The notes under the pieces are model-generated. The model was given only the letters and a program-made list of their open reading frames with translations. It searched no databases and was not told where the DNA came from. From JAUMWX01 sp023394215 (GTDB lineage: Bacteria; Bacillota; Clostridia; Tissierellales; Peptoniphilaceae): a stretch of DNA of 64,000 nucleotides. Positions within the stretch are counted from its first letter, which is position 1; each line of letters begins with the position of its first letter. A program made the translations under genes and the position numbers. Positions 26,154-33,860 of the stretch are shown one piece after another. The stretch lies in assembly GCA_050313995.1 (NCBI GenBank), contig JBNPMM010000003.1. One strand, given 5' to 3'.

Positions 26154-26163
26154 TCAACCCCTC

Positions 26164-26970
26164 CTAAATACCGAGACTAAGCTCATAAACTTGATTTTTA
26201 GGCAATTTGTAAAGTTTGCATACCTCTTTTACAGCCATTTTCTTTGTCATACCGGAAGCTGTGAATTTTTCAAGCTCCGCTGTTATAAATTCATCAGAAA
26301 GCTCTTCCTCGCTTTCATCCGCATCAATTAAAAGTACCATTTCACCCTTTTTTACTATGTCGGTTTGGAAATAATTCCTAACGGTAAATATCTTAACATC
26401 TTCATATAACTTGCTTATTTCTCTAACTATAGCCATCCTTCTGTCAGGGATTATATCAAGTAAATCCTCCATAGTTTTATCAAGCTTGTGAGGTGCTTCA
26501 TAAAAAATCATAGTATGCTTATTTCTTTTTATTTCTTCAAAAAGAGCCTTTCTTTCCCTCGTTTTACCCGGAAAGAAACCATAAAAAGTAAAACGTGAAT
26601 TCTCAAAACCGCTAAGGACTAAAGCCGCACTGAAGGCTGACGCTCCTGGTATAAGAGTATAATCAACCCCCTTTTCTATCGCTTCTCGAATTAAGTAATT
26701 TCCCGGATCCGATATACCCGGCATTCCGGCATCCGAAATCACCCCTATATTTTGCCCCGCTTTGGCAAACTCTATAAGCTCCGCTGCCCTTTGTGCCTCA
26801 TTAAACTTATGATAGGAAACAAGCTTCTTTTTTATATTATAATGATCAAGCAAAATCTTGCTTGTCCTTGTATCTTCACAGGCTATCAAATCTACTTCTT
26901 TAAGTACGTCTAATGCTCTTAGACTGATATCTGCAAGATTTCCTATAGGTGTAGCTATCAGATAAATCAT
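26164..26970 (-). CDS. rsmI: 16S rRNA (cytidine-1402-2'-O)-methyltransferase
   Basis: Methylates the ribose of C1402 in the 16S decoding centre, using SAM. The 268-residue protein begins with IYLIATPIGNLADISLRA and shows ACEDTRTSKILLDHYNI, VISDAGMPGISDPGNYLI, PGASAFSAALVLSG and FYGFFPGK, all typical of this tetrapyrrole-methylase-fold family. Its stop codon abuts the structured repeat element. Upstream lies the ferredoxin gene with its terminator. Confidence 0.96.
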   Translation of the reverse strand: MIYLIATPIGNLADISLRALDVLKEVDLIACEDTRTSKILLDHYNIKKKLVSYHKFNEAQRAAELIEFAKAGQNIGVISDAGMPGISDPGNYLIREAIEKGVDYTLIPGASAFSAALVLSGFENSRFTFYGFFPGKTRERKALFEEIKRNKHTMIFYEAPHKLDKTMEDLLDIIPDRRMAIVREISKLYEDVKIFTVRNYFQTDIVKKGEMVLLIDADESEEELSDEFITAELEKFTASGMTKKMAVKEVCKLYKLPKNQVYELSLGI

Positions 26971-27037
26971 ATTATCTCCTCTATTTCAACAGTACTTACA
27001 TCAAAAATTTAAATTATTTACTGATTATTATATCACT

Positions 27038-27061
27038 AAAAAAGGAGCCCTAAAAGGCTCC
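27038..27061 (-). terminator. ferredoxin terminator
   Basis: On the minus strand GGAGCC, six-base loop, GGCTCC and then six T. Confidence 0.85.
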
Positions 27062-27075
27062 AATTATGTACTCTC

Positions 27076-27243
27076 TCACTCTGGATGAATTGATTCAGTA
27101 GGACAAACTGCTGCACAGCTACCACAATCGATACAAGCATCTGCATCTATTGAATAGATAGCTCCTTCAGATATAGCGTCTACCGGACATTCGCTTATGC
27201 AAGATCCACAAGCTACACAAGAATCTTCTATTATATGTGCCAT
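27076..27243 (-). CDS. 2[4Fe-4S] ferredoxin, clostridial type
   Basis: A 55-residue electron carrier starting MAHIIEDSCVACGSC. Two cluster motifs are complete: C9-x2-C12-x2-C15-x3-C19-P and C37-x2-C40-x2-C43-x3-C47-P. This is the classical low-potential ferredoxin of anaerobes, used by pyruvate or 2-oxoacid oxidoreductases, hydrogenases and Rnf-type complexes. AGGAGG precedes the ATG. It stands alone, with an extended -10 promoter and its own terminator, consistent with high expression. Confidence 0.97.
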   Translation of the reverse strand: MAHIIEDSCVACGSCISECPVDAISEGAIYSIDADACIDCGSCAAVCPTESIHPE

Positions 27244-27276
27244 AATTAATTTCCTCCTTTAATATTCTTCAGATTT

Positions 27277-27285
27277 ATTATATCA
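27277..27285 (-). promoter_or_regulatory. extended -10 promoter of the ferredoxin gene
   Basis: On the minus strand TGATATAAT lies 34 bases ahead of the ferredoxin ATG, with a weak CTTTAA at the -35 place. Confidence 0.6.
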
Positions 27286-27352
27286 CGTGAAAAAATAATT
27301 TAAAGGAATTTGTTAAAAAATAGTTCACATTAACTAACTAATAGGAAGCCTA

Positions 27353-28669
27353 TTAACGATTAGCCTGTCCTATAGGTAGGTAAAAATAAAAGTTTGCCCC
27401 ATCTCCCGGTTTAGAATCAACTCCACAGGAGCCCCCATGTAAATCAATTACCTTCTTCACTATTGACAACCCGAGTCCGCTGCCGACCACAGGTCTTTTA
27501 TGGCTTTGAGAACCCTTGTAATATCTGTCCCAAATATGTTTCAAATCTTCCTCAGAAATTCCCTGTCCCTTATCTATGACCTCTATCAGTACCCTATCAT
27601 TTAAAAGAGTTTGCCTTATACTTATATCTTTATTTTCTCCGCTATGATTTATAGCATTTATAATGAGATTATACATTACCTGGCCTATTTTCAATTTGTC
27701 AGCCCATAAATCAATATTATCGTCATAGAAAAAATTCAACTTGTATTGTCCGACATTAACCATCGAATTTATCCTTGCCACAATATCTTTTATGTCTTCA
27801 GTTAAGGAATAATACTCCGCTTTCAGCTGCATCTGTCCTGACTCCATATTTGAAACGTCCAACACATCATTTACCAAACTTTTTAACCTCAAGGCTTCAT
27901 CCATGATTACTTTTAAACTGTCCGGGCTTATCTCTTCCGGAAAATCTGACATCATCTCGGCATAAGAGTAGATTAAGGCTAATGGCGTCCTTAAATCATG
28001 GGATATATTTGCCATAAGTTCCCTTCTGAACTCATCAACTTTTGACAGTTCTTTTGCCGTTTTATTCAAGGTTTGAGCAAGTTCTTCAATTTCCAAATAT
28101 CCCTTGGCATTAAAGTCGGTTTTAAATTCTCCCTTGCCGAGTTCCTTTGCACTGTTATTTAAGTCTTCTATGGGCTTTGATATTCTTTTTGCTACCAAAA
28201 CGGCAATCAAAACAGCCAAAAACAAACTTACTCCCGTCACTATAAGAAGCTGACTCTTAAGTGTTGAAGTTGTTGCTTCTACCGGCGTTATAAGGGCATA
28301 AAAACTAAGCTCCAATTCACTACCGTCCTCCAAAACAAAGGTCCTGTTTTCAACAAGTTCCTCAGGTTTGAGCCTCTGGTCCTTCTGCATAGGCCCGCCT
28401 GAATTACCTTTTTTAGGCTTTACAAAATCTTCCTTTTTTCTGACTATTATATCCTTTTCAATCTCCAAAGTTTCAGCTATTTGCCCGAAATTCTCACTTG
28501 TAATATTATCTTCTACATATGAAATAGCGGAATTTAGCTCTCCGGTTCTTATAATCTTATACATATCCCTTAAGAAAACTGTCTGGAAAAACCACAAAAG
28601 GCCTATTATCATGGCGGAAAAGGCCACTAAATATATAAAAATTTTATATTTTAACTTCTTCTTAGTCAT
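27353..28669 (-). CDS. sensor histidine kinase of the VTC/DUF4956 unit
   Basis: Membrane kinase of 438 residues. TM1 is about residues 10-31, then an extracytoplasmic region of about 105 residues containing a Lys-rich stretch (KKEDFVKPKKGNSGG), TM2 about 140-161, a HAMP-like linker, the H-box NISHDLRTPLALI with His224, and an intact ATPase (NLIINAINHS, VIDKGQGIS, GSGLGLSIVKK). I choose the ATG at 28669, which overlaps the regulator stop; a TTG lies one codon upstream. It is the last gene of the unit, and a short hairpin (27339-27355) overlaps its stop. The Lys-rich sensor region could bind an anionic ligand, but this is only a guess. Confidence 0.92.
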   Translation of the reverse strand: MTKKKLKYKIFIYLVAFSAMIIGLLWFFQTVFLRDMYKIIRTGELNSAISYVEDNITSENFGQIAETLEIEKDIIVRKKEDFVKPKKGNSGGPMQKDQRLKPEELVENRTFVLEDGSELELSFYALITPVEATTSTLKSQLLIVTGVSLFLAVLIAVLVAKRISKPIEDLNNSAKELGKGEFKTDFNAKGYLEIEELAQTLNKTAKELSKVDEFRRELMANISHDLRTPLALIYSYAEMMSDFPEEISPDSLKVIMDEALRLKSLVNDVLDVSNMESGQMQLKAEYYSLTEDIKDIVARINSMVNVGQYKLNFFYDDNIDLWADKLKIGQVMYNLIINAINHSGENKDISIRQTLLNDRVLIEVIDKGQGISEEDLKHIWDRYYKGSQSHKRPVVGSGLGLSIVKKVIDLHGGSCGVDSKPGDGANFYFYLPIGQANR

Positions 28670-29342
28670 CAAACCTATACCCCAATCCTCTTACAGTAGT
28701 TATGAAAGCTGCATATTTACCCAGAGATTTTCTTAAAAGTTTCATATGCGTATCCAGAGTCCTCTCATCTCCATAATAGTCATATCCCCAGATTTCATTA
28801 AGCAACTTTTCTCTGGTAACGGCTATATTTCTATTTTTTATCAGGTAGAATAAAAGATCATATTCCTTCAATGCCATGGTAATCAACTTTCCGTCTATAT
28901 AAACCTTATATGCTGTCATATCAACCGATAAGCCTTCTTTTTCATAGATATCATTTTGACTTCTATCAAAACTTTCAGTCTTTTTAACCCTTCTAAGAAT
29001 GGCTTCTATCCTCATTATAATTTCCTTTGAGGAAAAAGGCTTTACAACATAGTCATCAACTCCAAGCTCAAAACCCAAAACCTTATCATATTCCTCACCT
29101 CTTGCCGATAACATAAGAACGGGAACATCACTCTTTTTTCTGATTTCTTTTACAGCCGAAAAGCCGTCCAAATTCGGCATCATCACATCCATTATAATGA
29201 TATCGAATTCTTTGGCTTTACATAACTCAACGGCTTCCATTCCGTCCCCGGCTTCTTCAACATGGTATCCTTGAAATTCCGCATACTTTCTTATAACCGC
29301 CCTTAAACCGGCCTCATCGTCACAAATTAATATATCTGGCAT
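28662..29342 (-). CDS. OmpR-family response regulator of the VTC/DUF4956 unit
   Basis: A 226-residue regulator: receiver with CDDE at residues 7-10, phosphorylation site Asp52 (IIMDVMMPNLDG) and Lys in LMLSARGEEYDKV, then a winged-helix domain (DERTLDTHMKLLRKSLG, TTVRGLGYRF). It overlaps the kinase gene by 8 bases and follows the DUF4956 gene by 17. The likely binding site is the 11-bp-phased TTCAGAT repeat ahead of the first gene of the unit (32119-32158), which would make the system self-regulating. The signal is unknown. Confidence 0.92.
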   Translation of the reverse strand: MPDILICDDEAGLRAVIRKYAEFQGYHVEEAGDGMEAVELCKAKEFDIIIMDVMMPNLDGFSAVKEIRKKSDVPVLMLSARGEEYDKVLGFELGVDDYVVKPFSSKEIIMRIEAILRRVKKTESFDRSQNDIYEKEGLSVDMTAYKVYIDGKLITMALKEYDLLFYLIKNRNIAVTREKLLNEIWGYDYYGDERTLDTHMKLLRKSLGKYAAFITTVRGLGYRFDD

Positions 29343-29359
29343 ATCTCCCTCCGAGAAAT

Positions 29360-30046
29360 TTAGAATGCCTCCTCTTTTGGTAATAAAGTAGAAATCTCAA
29401 CCCTAAGGTTACCGTTTCTTATCCTAATTTTGTCAATGCATTCTTTTATTTTTTCTTCATTATTAAATATAATACTATAATTTAACTCATAAAGAGAACC
29501 GAATTCTTTAGTTTTTACTTTCACCAATTTCGCCTTTTTGCAATATTGGGCAAAAACCTTGTCGAATACTCCATAATATTCCATATCCTCAGGTATTATT
29601 ATTTTCATTGCCATCCTTATTTCCTTGTCTCTGCCAAAATTTAGTTTACTAAGTAAAATCATTACAAATGATAAAATAATCGTAAAAACCAAACCGTATC
29701 CTATATGACCCATTCCACAGAACAAACCTACAGCCACTGCAAAAAATACATTCGCTATATCCCTGGAATCTCCGGGAGCCGATCTAAACTTAATTAAGGA
29801 AAAGGCTCCTGCTAAAGAAAAGGCCCTGGCAACATTACTTCCTACCAGCAATATAATCATTGCCACTATAGTAGGTAGCATTATAAGGGAGGCTGAAAAG
29901 GCTTGACCGTAACCAGCCTCCTTATTTGTGTACATATATACCAAACTTATTATCAAGCCCAAGAACAAGGCTGAAAAAATAACAGTCAAGCTGCTTGCTA
30001 AAGTCAACGTTTCACTTATCTGTGAACTTACCAAAAAATCCAACAT
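29360..30046 (-). CDS. DUF4956 membrane protein
   Basis: A 228-residue membrane protein. Hydrophobic segments cover about residues 12-40, 52-75, 88-112 and 115-133, followed by a soluble C-terminal domain of about 90 residues (IRMAMKIIIPEDMEYYG onward). The segment IKFRSAPGDSRDIANVFFAVAVG between the helices is the conserved core of DUF4956. The family is commonly found next to VTC-domain polyphosphate polymerases, as here (10-base gap). By analogy with eukaryotic VTC complexes, where a membrane subunit passes the polymer, it may be the membrane partner of the polymerase; this is inference. No biochemical role is known to me. Confidence 0.8.
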   Translation of the reverse strand: MLDFLVSSQISETLTLASSLTVIFSALFLGLIISLVYMYTNKEAGYGQAFSASLIMLPTIVAMIILLVGSNVARAFSLAGAFSLIKFRSAPGDSRDIANVFFAVAVGLFCGMGHIGYGLVFTIILSFVMILLSKLNFGRDKEIRMAMKIIIPEDMEYYGVFDKVFAQYCKKAKLVKVKTKEFGSLYELNYSIIFNNEEKIKECIDKIRIRNGNLRVEISTLLPKEEAF

Positions 30047-30055
30047 CTTATCCCC

Positions 30056-30802
30056 CTATATTGCCAAACTGAAATCTTCTTTATTTTCAGTCGCCATACC
30101 TTTCAAATACTTCTTATATTCATTTCCGTATTTTGAAAAACTTGTCTTATACACCTTCAATTCCGATAGAAGAGAACTAAACCACAAGGGCACTCCTCCC
30201 TTGCACTTAATTTCCATTAAGTATTCATCCGATCCTATCAATTCTTCGCCGAAATCTCCTTTATGGAGCTCTACATCATACCTTCTTGTCATTATATTCG
30301 AGTCAAAAGATACTCTAAAATCACTATCATCTTTTGCAAAATATGCCAATCTTTCATATCTTATAAATACCTTGGCTTTCAAATTATACCTTTCCAAATG
30401 AAACTTGATTTCCTCCATAACCTGCTTATCAAGACTATTTTTTGCAATTATTACCGGATTTTCTATAAATTTTAAAGCCTTATCATATTCCATTACGGTT
30501 CTTCTCTTATTAACTATACCGCCAATCTTCTTTTTAAGCTCTATAAAAACCTTGCTTTTGGAATTTGGTATATCATAAGCCCTAAGCCTAAGCTTTTCCT
30601 TATAATAAGGCTTATCCAAAGAATGCCTTATTACCAGATCATCCTCAGTATCATAATAAACATTATAGATGTTATATCTGCTACCCCCTAAACAATAAGC
30701 ATCATAATCCATTTTCTTCTTAAGTATGTGATTAATGACTTCAAATTCTTCTTCATTTATCAAATATTTTAATTCATATCTCTTAAAAGTTTTCAGTACC
30801 AT
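30056..30802 (-). CDS. VTC-domain protein (putative polyphosphate polymerase)
   Basis: A 248-residue soluble protein made of one VTC domain, the catalytic fold of yeast Vtc4, which makes polyphosphate from ATP inside a beta-barrel tunnel. Tunnel residues are visible: Lys12 in RYELKYLI, the basic strand KLRLRAY (Lys70, Arg72, Arg74), the FIELKKK strand (Glu89, Lys91-93) with NKRR after it, FIRYERLAY (Arg148), LMEIKCKGG (Glu197, Lys199, Lys201) and TSFSKYG (Lys224). So the active site looks complete. There is no SPX domain. It lies between the carbohydrate-binding-type lipoprotein gene and the DUF4956 gene. Activity is inferred from fold; bacterial VTC proteins are hardly characterised. Confidence 0.85.
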   Translation of the reverse strand: MVLKTFKRYELKYLINEEEFEVINHILKKKMDYDAYCLGGSRYNIYNVYYDTEDDLVIRHSLDKPYYKEKLRLRAYDIPNSKSKVFIELKKKIGGIVNKRRTVMEYDKALKFIENPVIIAKNSLDKQVMEEIKFHLERYNLKAKVFIRYERLAYFAKDDSDFRVSFDSNIMTRRYDVELHKGDFGEELIGSDEYLMEIKCKGGVPLWFSSLLSELKVYKTSFSKYGNEYKKYLKGMATENKEDFSLAI

Positions 30803-30821
30803 AGCCTTCTCCTATTTTATC

Positions 30822-30844
30822 GGACCGGAGATTACCTCCGGTCC
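30822..30844 (-). other. strong intergenic hairpin without T-run
   Basis: A perfect 9-bp GC-rich stem, GGACCGGAG / CTCCGGTCC with a five-base loop, lies between the Cthe_2159-type gene and the VTC gene. The sequence after it on the minus strand is GATAAAATAGG, not T-rich, so it is more likely an mRNA-stability or processing element than a terminator. Confidence 0.7.
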
Positions 30845-30853
30845 CCAATTTTC

Positions 30854-32071
30854 TTAAAATCCTCCTCTTGGCCCTTTAGGACCTCCCGGTCCCATTTGCC
30901 TTGAATAGTCTATTTCATTACCGTTCAAATCCACTATTTTTCCACCTGTTACATTTATAGTTCCGTCAGCATCGACCGGTGTATTATCTGAGCTTACTGC
31001 ATCCGTATCTATAGTCACACTTCCCCCGCTCATTGTAATATTTCCGTTTGAATCCATACCGTCACCGTTTGCAACTATCTTTATCTCTCCACCTGTAATC
31101 GTCAATGTTCCTGTATTGTACTTTATATTTATTCCGTCATCCGATGAATTAATGGATATATTTCCCCCGTTTATGCTTATGTCCATAGCTTCCATACCCT
31201 CGTCTGATTTTGAAACAACTATATTTCCTCCATTAACTTCTATATAACCTTGCCCCTGTTCAGTGTCATTTGTAGCCTTCACCCCGTCTTTTCCTACAGA
31301 TATATTGATATTACCTCCGTTTATTTCTACGGAATCCTTACCTACAAGCCCGTCCGAAGCTGCAACAATATTTATATTTCCGCCTTCAACATTCAAATCA
31401 TCCTTACTTGTAATGCCGTCATTATAAGCTGTTTCAACATTAAGTTCTCCTGAGCCTACAATAAACAGATCCGCCTTTGAAAAAATTGCGGCTGACGGAA
31501 ACTCTGTATCATCAGTTTCTATCCTTGCCTGACTTATTTTATTTACAGATCCTTCCGGCAAAATAATTACAACGTCCTTAGCCTCCATAATATTTATGGG
31601 TGCGGTTTTTGAACTCGCAATCTCCACGTTGTTCAAAACAAGATAAACTGTCCCCTCATCCTTTGTCTTATCGACATTTATTATTAAACTTCCATCCGAA
31701 AGTTTTCCGCTGATTTCATATACTCCGGAATTTGCTATAGTAACATTGTCATTTGCAAGGCTTATTTTTTCCCTATCGACATTCTTCCAGTCAAGCTCCT
31801 TATCTACTCCCGCTTTTGTTTCACTGTCGGTACTTTGTTGACTTTTATTTTCTACATTGTCACTTTTTTCTTCTACCTGACCTTCTACTTTATTTTTTAC
31901 AGCCGTATCATTTTTACTATCGGAACTTTCAGTTTTTATTTCCGCCTCTACAAGCTGTTTCGTTTGACTTTCATCAAGTTTTGCCTGTCCTCCGTTACTT
32001 CCGCAAGCCACCAGTGCCAAAGCACCAATTACCATTGATATAAGAATTTTTGCTTTATATAATTTATTCAT
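30854..32071 (-). CDS. Cthe_2159-family beta-helix lipoprotein (carbohydrate-binding-type domain)
   Basis: A 405-residue lipoprotein (lipobox ALVACGSN) with an acidic linker rich in Lys, Glu and Ser. From about residue 95 it shows a parallel beta-helix repeat of the Cthe_2159/DUF4353 family: VLNNVEIASSKTAPINI, AAIFSKADLFIVGSGEL, then rungs such as DGITSKDDLNVEGGNINI, DGLVGKDSVEINGG and DGINIKYNTGTLTITGG. It ends in a Gly/Pro-rich tail GPGGPKGPRGGF. Cthe_2159 itself was described as binding acidic polysaccharide and calcium. Here it is the first gene of the VTC/DUF4956 unit, so it may bind or display a surface polymer. This role is inferred. Confidence 0.82.
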   Translation of the reverse strand: MNKLYKAKILISMVIGALALVACGSNGGQAKLDESQTKQLVEAEIKTESSDSKNDTAVKNKVEGQVEEKSDNVENKSQQSTDSETKAGVDKELDWKNVDREKISLANDNVTIANSGVYEISGKLSDGSLIINVDKTKDEGTVYLVLNNVEIASSKTAPINIMEAKDVVIILPEGSVNKISQARIETDDTEFPSAAIFSKADLFIVGSGELNVETAYNDGITSKDDLNVEGGNINIVAASDGLVGKDSVEINGGNINISVGKDGVKATNDTEQGQGYIEVNGGNIVVSKSDEGMEAMDISINGGNISINSSDDGINIKYNTGTLTITGGEIKIVANGDGMDSNGNITMSGGSVTIDTDAVSSDNTPVDADGTINVTGGKIVDLNGNEIDYSRQMGPGGPKGPRGGF

Positions 32072-32104
32072 TTTCTTCTTCCCTTCTATTTATTTGATAG
32101 CCTT

Positions 32105-32158
32105 ATTATACAAGGCAAAATTGAAGTCTAAATGCTTGAAATCTGAACTTTATCTGAA
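32105..32158 (-). promoter_or_regulatory. promoter with 11-bp-phased operator of the VTC/DUF4956 unit
   Basis: On the minus strand TTCAGAT occurs at 32152-32158 and 32141-32147, and TTCAATT at 32119-32125, in exact 11-bp phase. A degenerate unit AGCATTT lies at 32130-32136. A TATAAT -10 box follows at 32105-32110 after 8 bases. The repeats cover the -35 region, where no consensus hexamer exists. This is the layout of an OmpR-family activator site. Confidence 0.7.
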
Positions 32159-32200
32159 GTATTATAAATTTTTTTATGAATTAACTATAATTTTGCACGC

Positions 32201-32235
32201 AAAAAGGCGACACTCAGCTACCGCTAAATATCGCC
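32201..32235 (-). terminator. terminator after the G5-domain gene
   Basis: GGCGA / TCGCC stem with a 20-base loop that can pair further, followed by five T on the minus strand. The rest of the gap to 32243 is short. Confidence 0.65.
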
Positions 32236-32242
32236 CTTTAAC

Positions 32243-33793
32243 TTATTTAATATCTTTATCATCAATCTTATTTATGATTTCCGTTTTATCAAACCTGTCG
32301 GTTTCATCAAAATTAAACGGTTTATCTTGCAGACTTTCTCCTATGACTTCTTCATCTGTCAATTCTTCATCTACTTCAAAAAGATTATCCGGATTTTGAT
32401 TTTCTTCAAACTCCTCAAGTTTCTTATCCTCTTCCTCGATTTCTACCCTATCCTTGCCGGACTTTATTAAAAGAACGATAAGAACCACAGTTAAAATCAA
32501 TATTATTGCCAAAATTACTATAACAATAAGGGACAAATTAATATTTATTTCTCCCGCCTTGTTCCAGTCATTTCCCAAATATTTACTGAAAAGTTTATCA
32601 AGACTACCTTCATCCAAATTTTCTTCCCTGGAAAATTCCTCCAAGCTCTTAGTCTTATCATCAAATACAAACCATATTTGTTGACCGCTCAGATCTTTAA
32701 GTGCAAAAATATATTTGCCGTCAAGCTCCTTCTTATTAAGCTTAAATGCCGATACTCCCAAATGCTCAACAATACTTGTTGATAAATTATACTTATCCAA
32801 AATTTCCGGTGCCAGAGTCTTTTGCTCAACTATCTCATATATTTTTGAATCTATCGAAATCAGATCTCCCAACTTTTTCAAGTTATTTTCATCCTTATAT
32901 AGGTACCAGGATGAATACTTGCTGTTAGGTCCGGTCAATCCTATAAGAACATTTCCTTCACTGTCTTTATAAACCTGAAATTTTTGTCCTTTTATTGATA
33001 TGGTTTCTCTACTTAATCCGTCCAAAGAAAGTTGTTTGTTTGAATCATAGGACAAATCTACAAGCTCTCCCTTGTCATCTCTGTATTTGAAGACAACCGC
33101 CTCAGGTGCTTTCCATGTAAACTTATATATGTTGCTTGTTCCATCTATGCCCTCAACCTTTATACTATGGCTGAGTTTATCGCTTATATAAACGGATTCC
33201 AAACCCTCCACCTTAGAATTCGGGTCCTGCGCCTTAGCAAAAAAACTTATCCTGTCCACACCCTCTTCCAAAGTCAAACTGTATTCGTTAACTTGAGGAT
33301 CAAATTCTTCATTAAGCTTGGCTCCGACTATTTCTACACTTTCCAAAAGTGTATTGGCCTCTTCCGACTCTTTGGTCTTTATTCCGACTAAAACTATTTG
33401 GCTTACAGGTTCCGTAACTATTTCAGGGCTACCGATCCTTGTCCTGGATATTTCCGTACCATTTTTCTTTACAACCTCATATCTAACCTTTTGAAGCCCG
33501 TTAACACCATATCTGTCAATTTTAGAGCTGCCTTCATAAATCTCATCACTCTCTATAGTTTCCGTATCAAAAGGTATATCCTCAAGCTCTTCCACAATAG
33601 AAACTTCTTCGGCATTATTATCTCCGGGATTCTCATTAGCATTGTTATTTTCGCCCGGATTTTCACCGTTTCCTGGCTCTGCATTTGTTGCAACCACTCC
33701 TGCCCTGTTATAGTCAGAGGCAAATACCTGTGCCGGTAAAATAAGGATAATACTAAGCAAACCTATAAAAAGTCTTTTTCTTAACTTTATCAT
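32243..33793 (-). CDS. G5- and cadherin-like-domain surface protein with C-terminal membrane anchor
   Basis: A 516-residue exported protein. A signal peptide (cleavage near VFASDYN) is followed by an Asn/Gly/Glu-rich linker. A G5 domain covers about residues 66-138 (IPFDTETIESDEIYEGSS, VRYEVVKKNGTEISRTRIG), and a cadherin-like beta-sandwich about 149-229 (LNEEFDPQVNEYSLTLEEGV). An uncharacterised region of about 180 residues comes next, then one transmembrane helix (about 419-444) and an acidic cytosolic tail of about 70 residues. G5 domains bind N-acetylglucosamine polymers or act as spacers in surface proteins. It follows the large glucosaminidase gene by 67 bases, suggesting a joint cell-wall role. 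Function unknown. Confidence 0.75.
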   Translation of the reverse strand: MIKLRKRLFIGLLSIILILPAQVFASDYNRAGVVATNAEPGNGENPGENNNANENPGDNNAEEVSIVEELEDIPFDTETIESDEIYEGSSKIDRYGVNGLQKVRYEVVKKNGTEISRTRIGSPEIVTEPVSQIVLVGIKTKESEEANTLLESVEIVGAKLNEEFDPQVNEYSLTLEEGVDRISFFAKAQDPNSKVEGLESVYISDKLSHSIKVEGIDGTSNIYKFTWKAPEAVVFKYRDDKGELVDLSYDSNKQLSLDGLSRETISIKGQKFQVYKDSEGNVLIGLTGPNSKYSSWYLYKDENNLKKLGDLISIDSKIYEIVEQKTLAPEILDKYNLSTSIVEHLGVSAFKLNKKELDGKYIFALKDLSGQQIWFVFDDKTKSLEEFSREENLDEGSLDKLFSKYLGNDWNKAGEININLSLIVIVILAIILILTVVLIVLLIKSGKDRVEIEEEDKKLEEFEENQNPDNLFEVDEELTDEEVIGESLQDKPFNFDETDRFDKTEIINKIDDKDIK

Positions 33794-33860
33794 AACTCCC
33801 TCTCAAACTTTTATTTATAACATTTTATATCTATTTAGAAAATTTTTCCACAACAAATAG

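Larger units (their letters stand above)
25921..26160. repeat. GC-rich structured repeat element, two composite units
   Basis: The glmM-rsmI gap holds two composite units. Each consists of a variable arm framed by AACATAATT and AATTATGTT, then a near-identical GC-rich arm. In unit 1 the variable arm is one perfect 17-bp hairpin (25925-25961, loop ATA). In unit 2 (26025-26092) it is a cloverleaf with three small hairpins: ATTTTGC-GTA-GCAAAAT, GTGGC-GCA-GCCAC and GCCTAC-GAA-GTAGGC. The GC-rich arms hold CGGC-TTAC-GCCG and TCC-GAA-GGA. Base composition differs strongly from the AT-rich surroundings. No coding frame or transposase is present. Confidence 0.85.

Noticed and set aside
25921..26160. 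The glmM-rsmI repeats as a CRISPR array or an insertion sequence
   Set aside because: Only two long units with hairpin-forming variable arms, no unique spacers of equal length, no transposase and no target-site duplication that I could define.
33398..33739. A 113-codon plus-strand frame inside the G5-domain gene
   Set aside because: Antisense shadow; the G5 domain in the minus-strand frame is clear.
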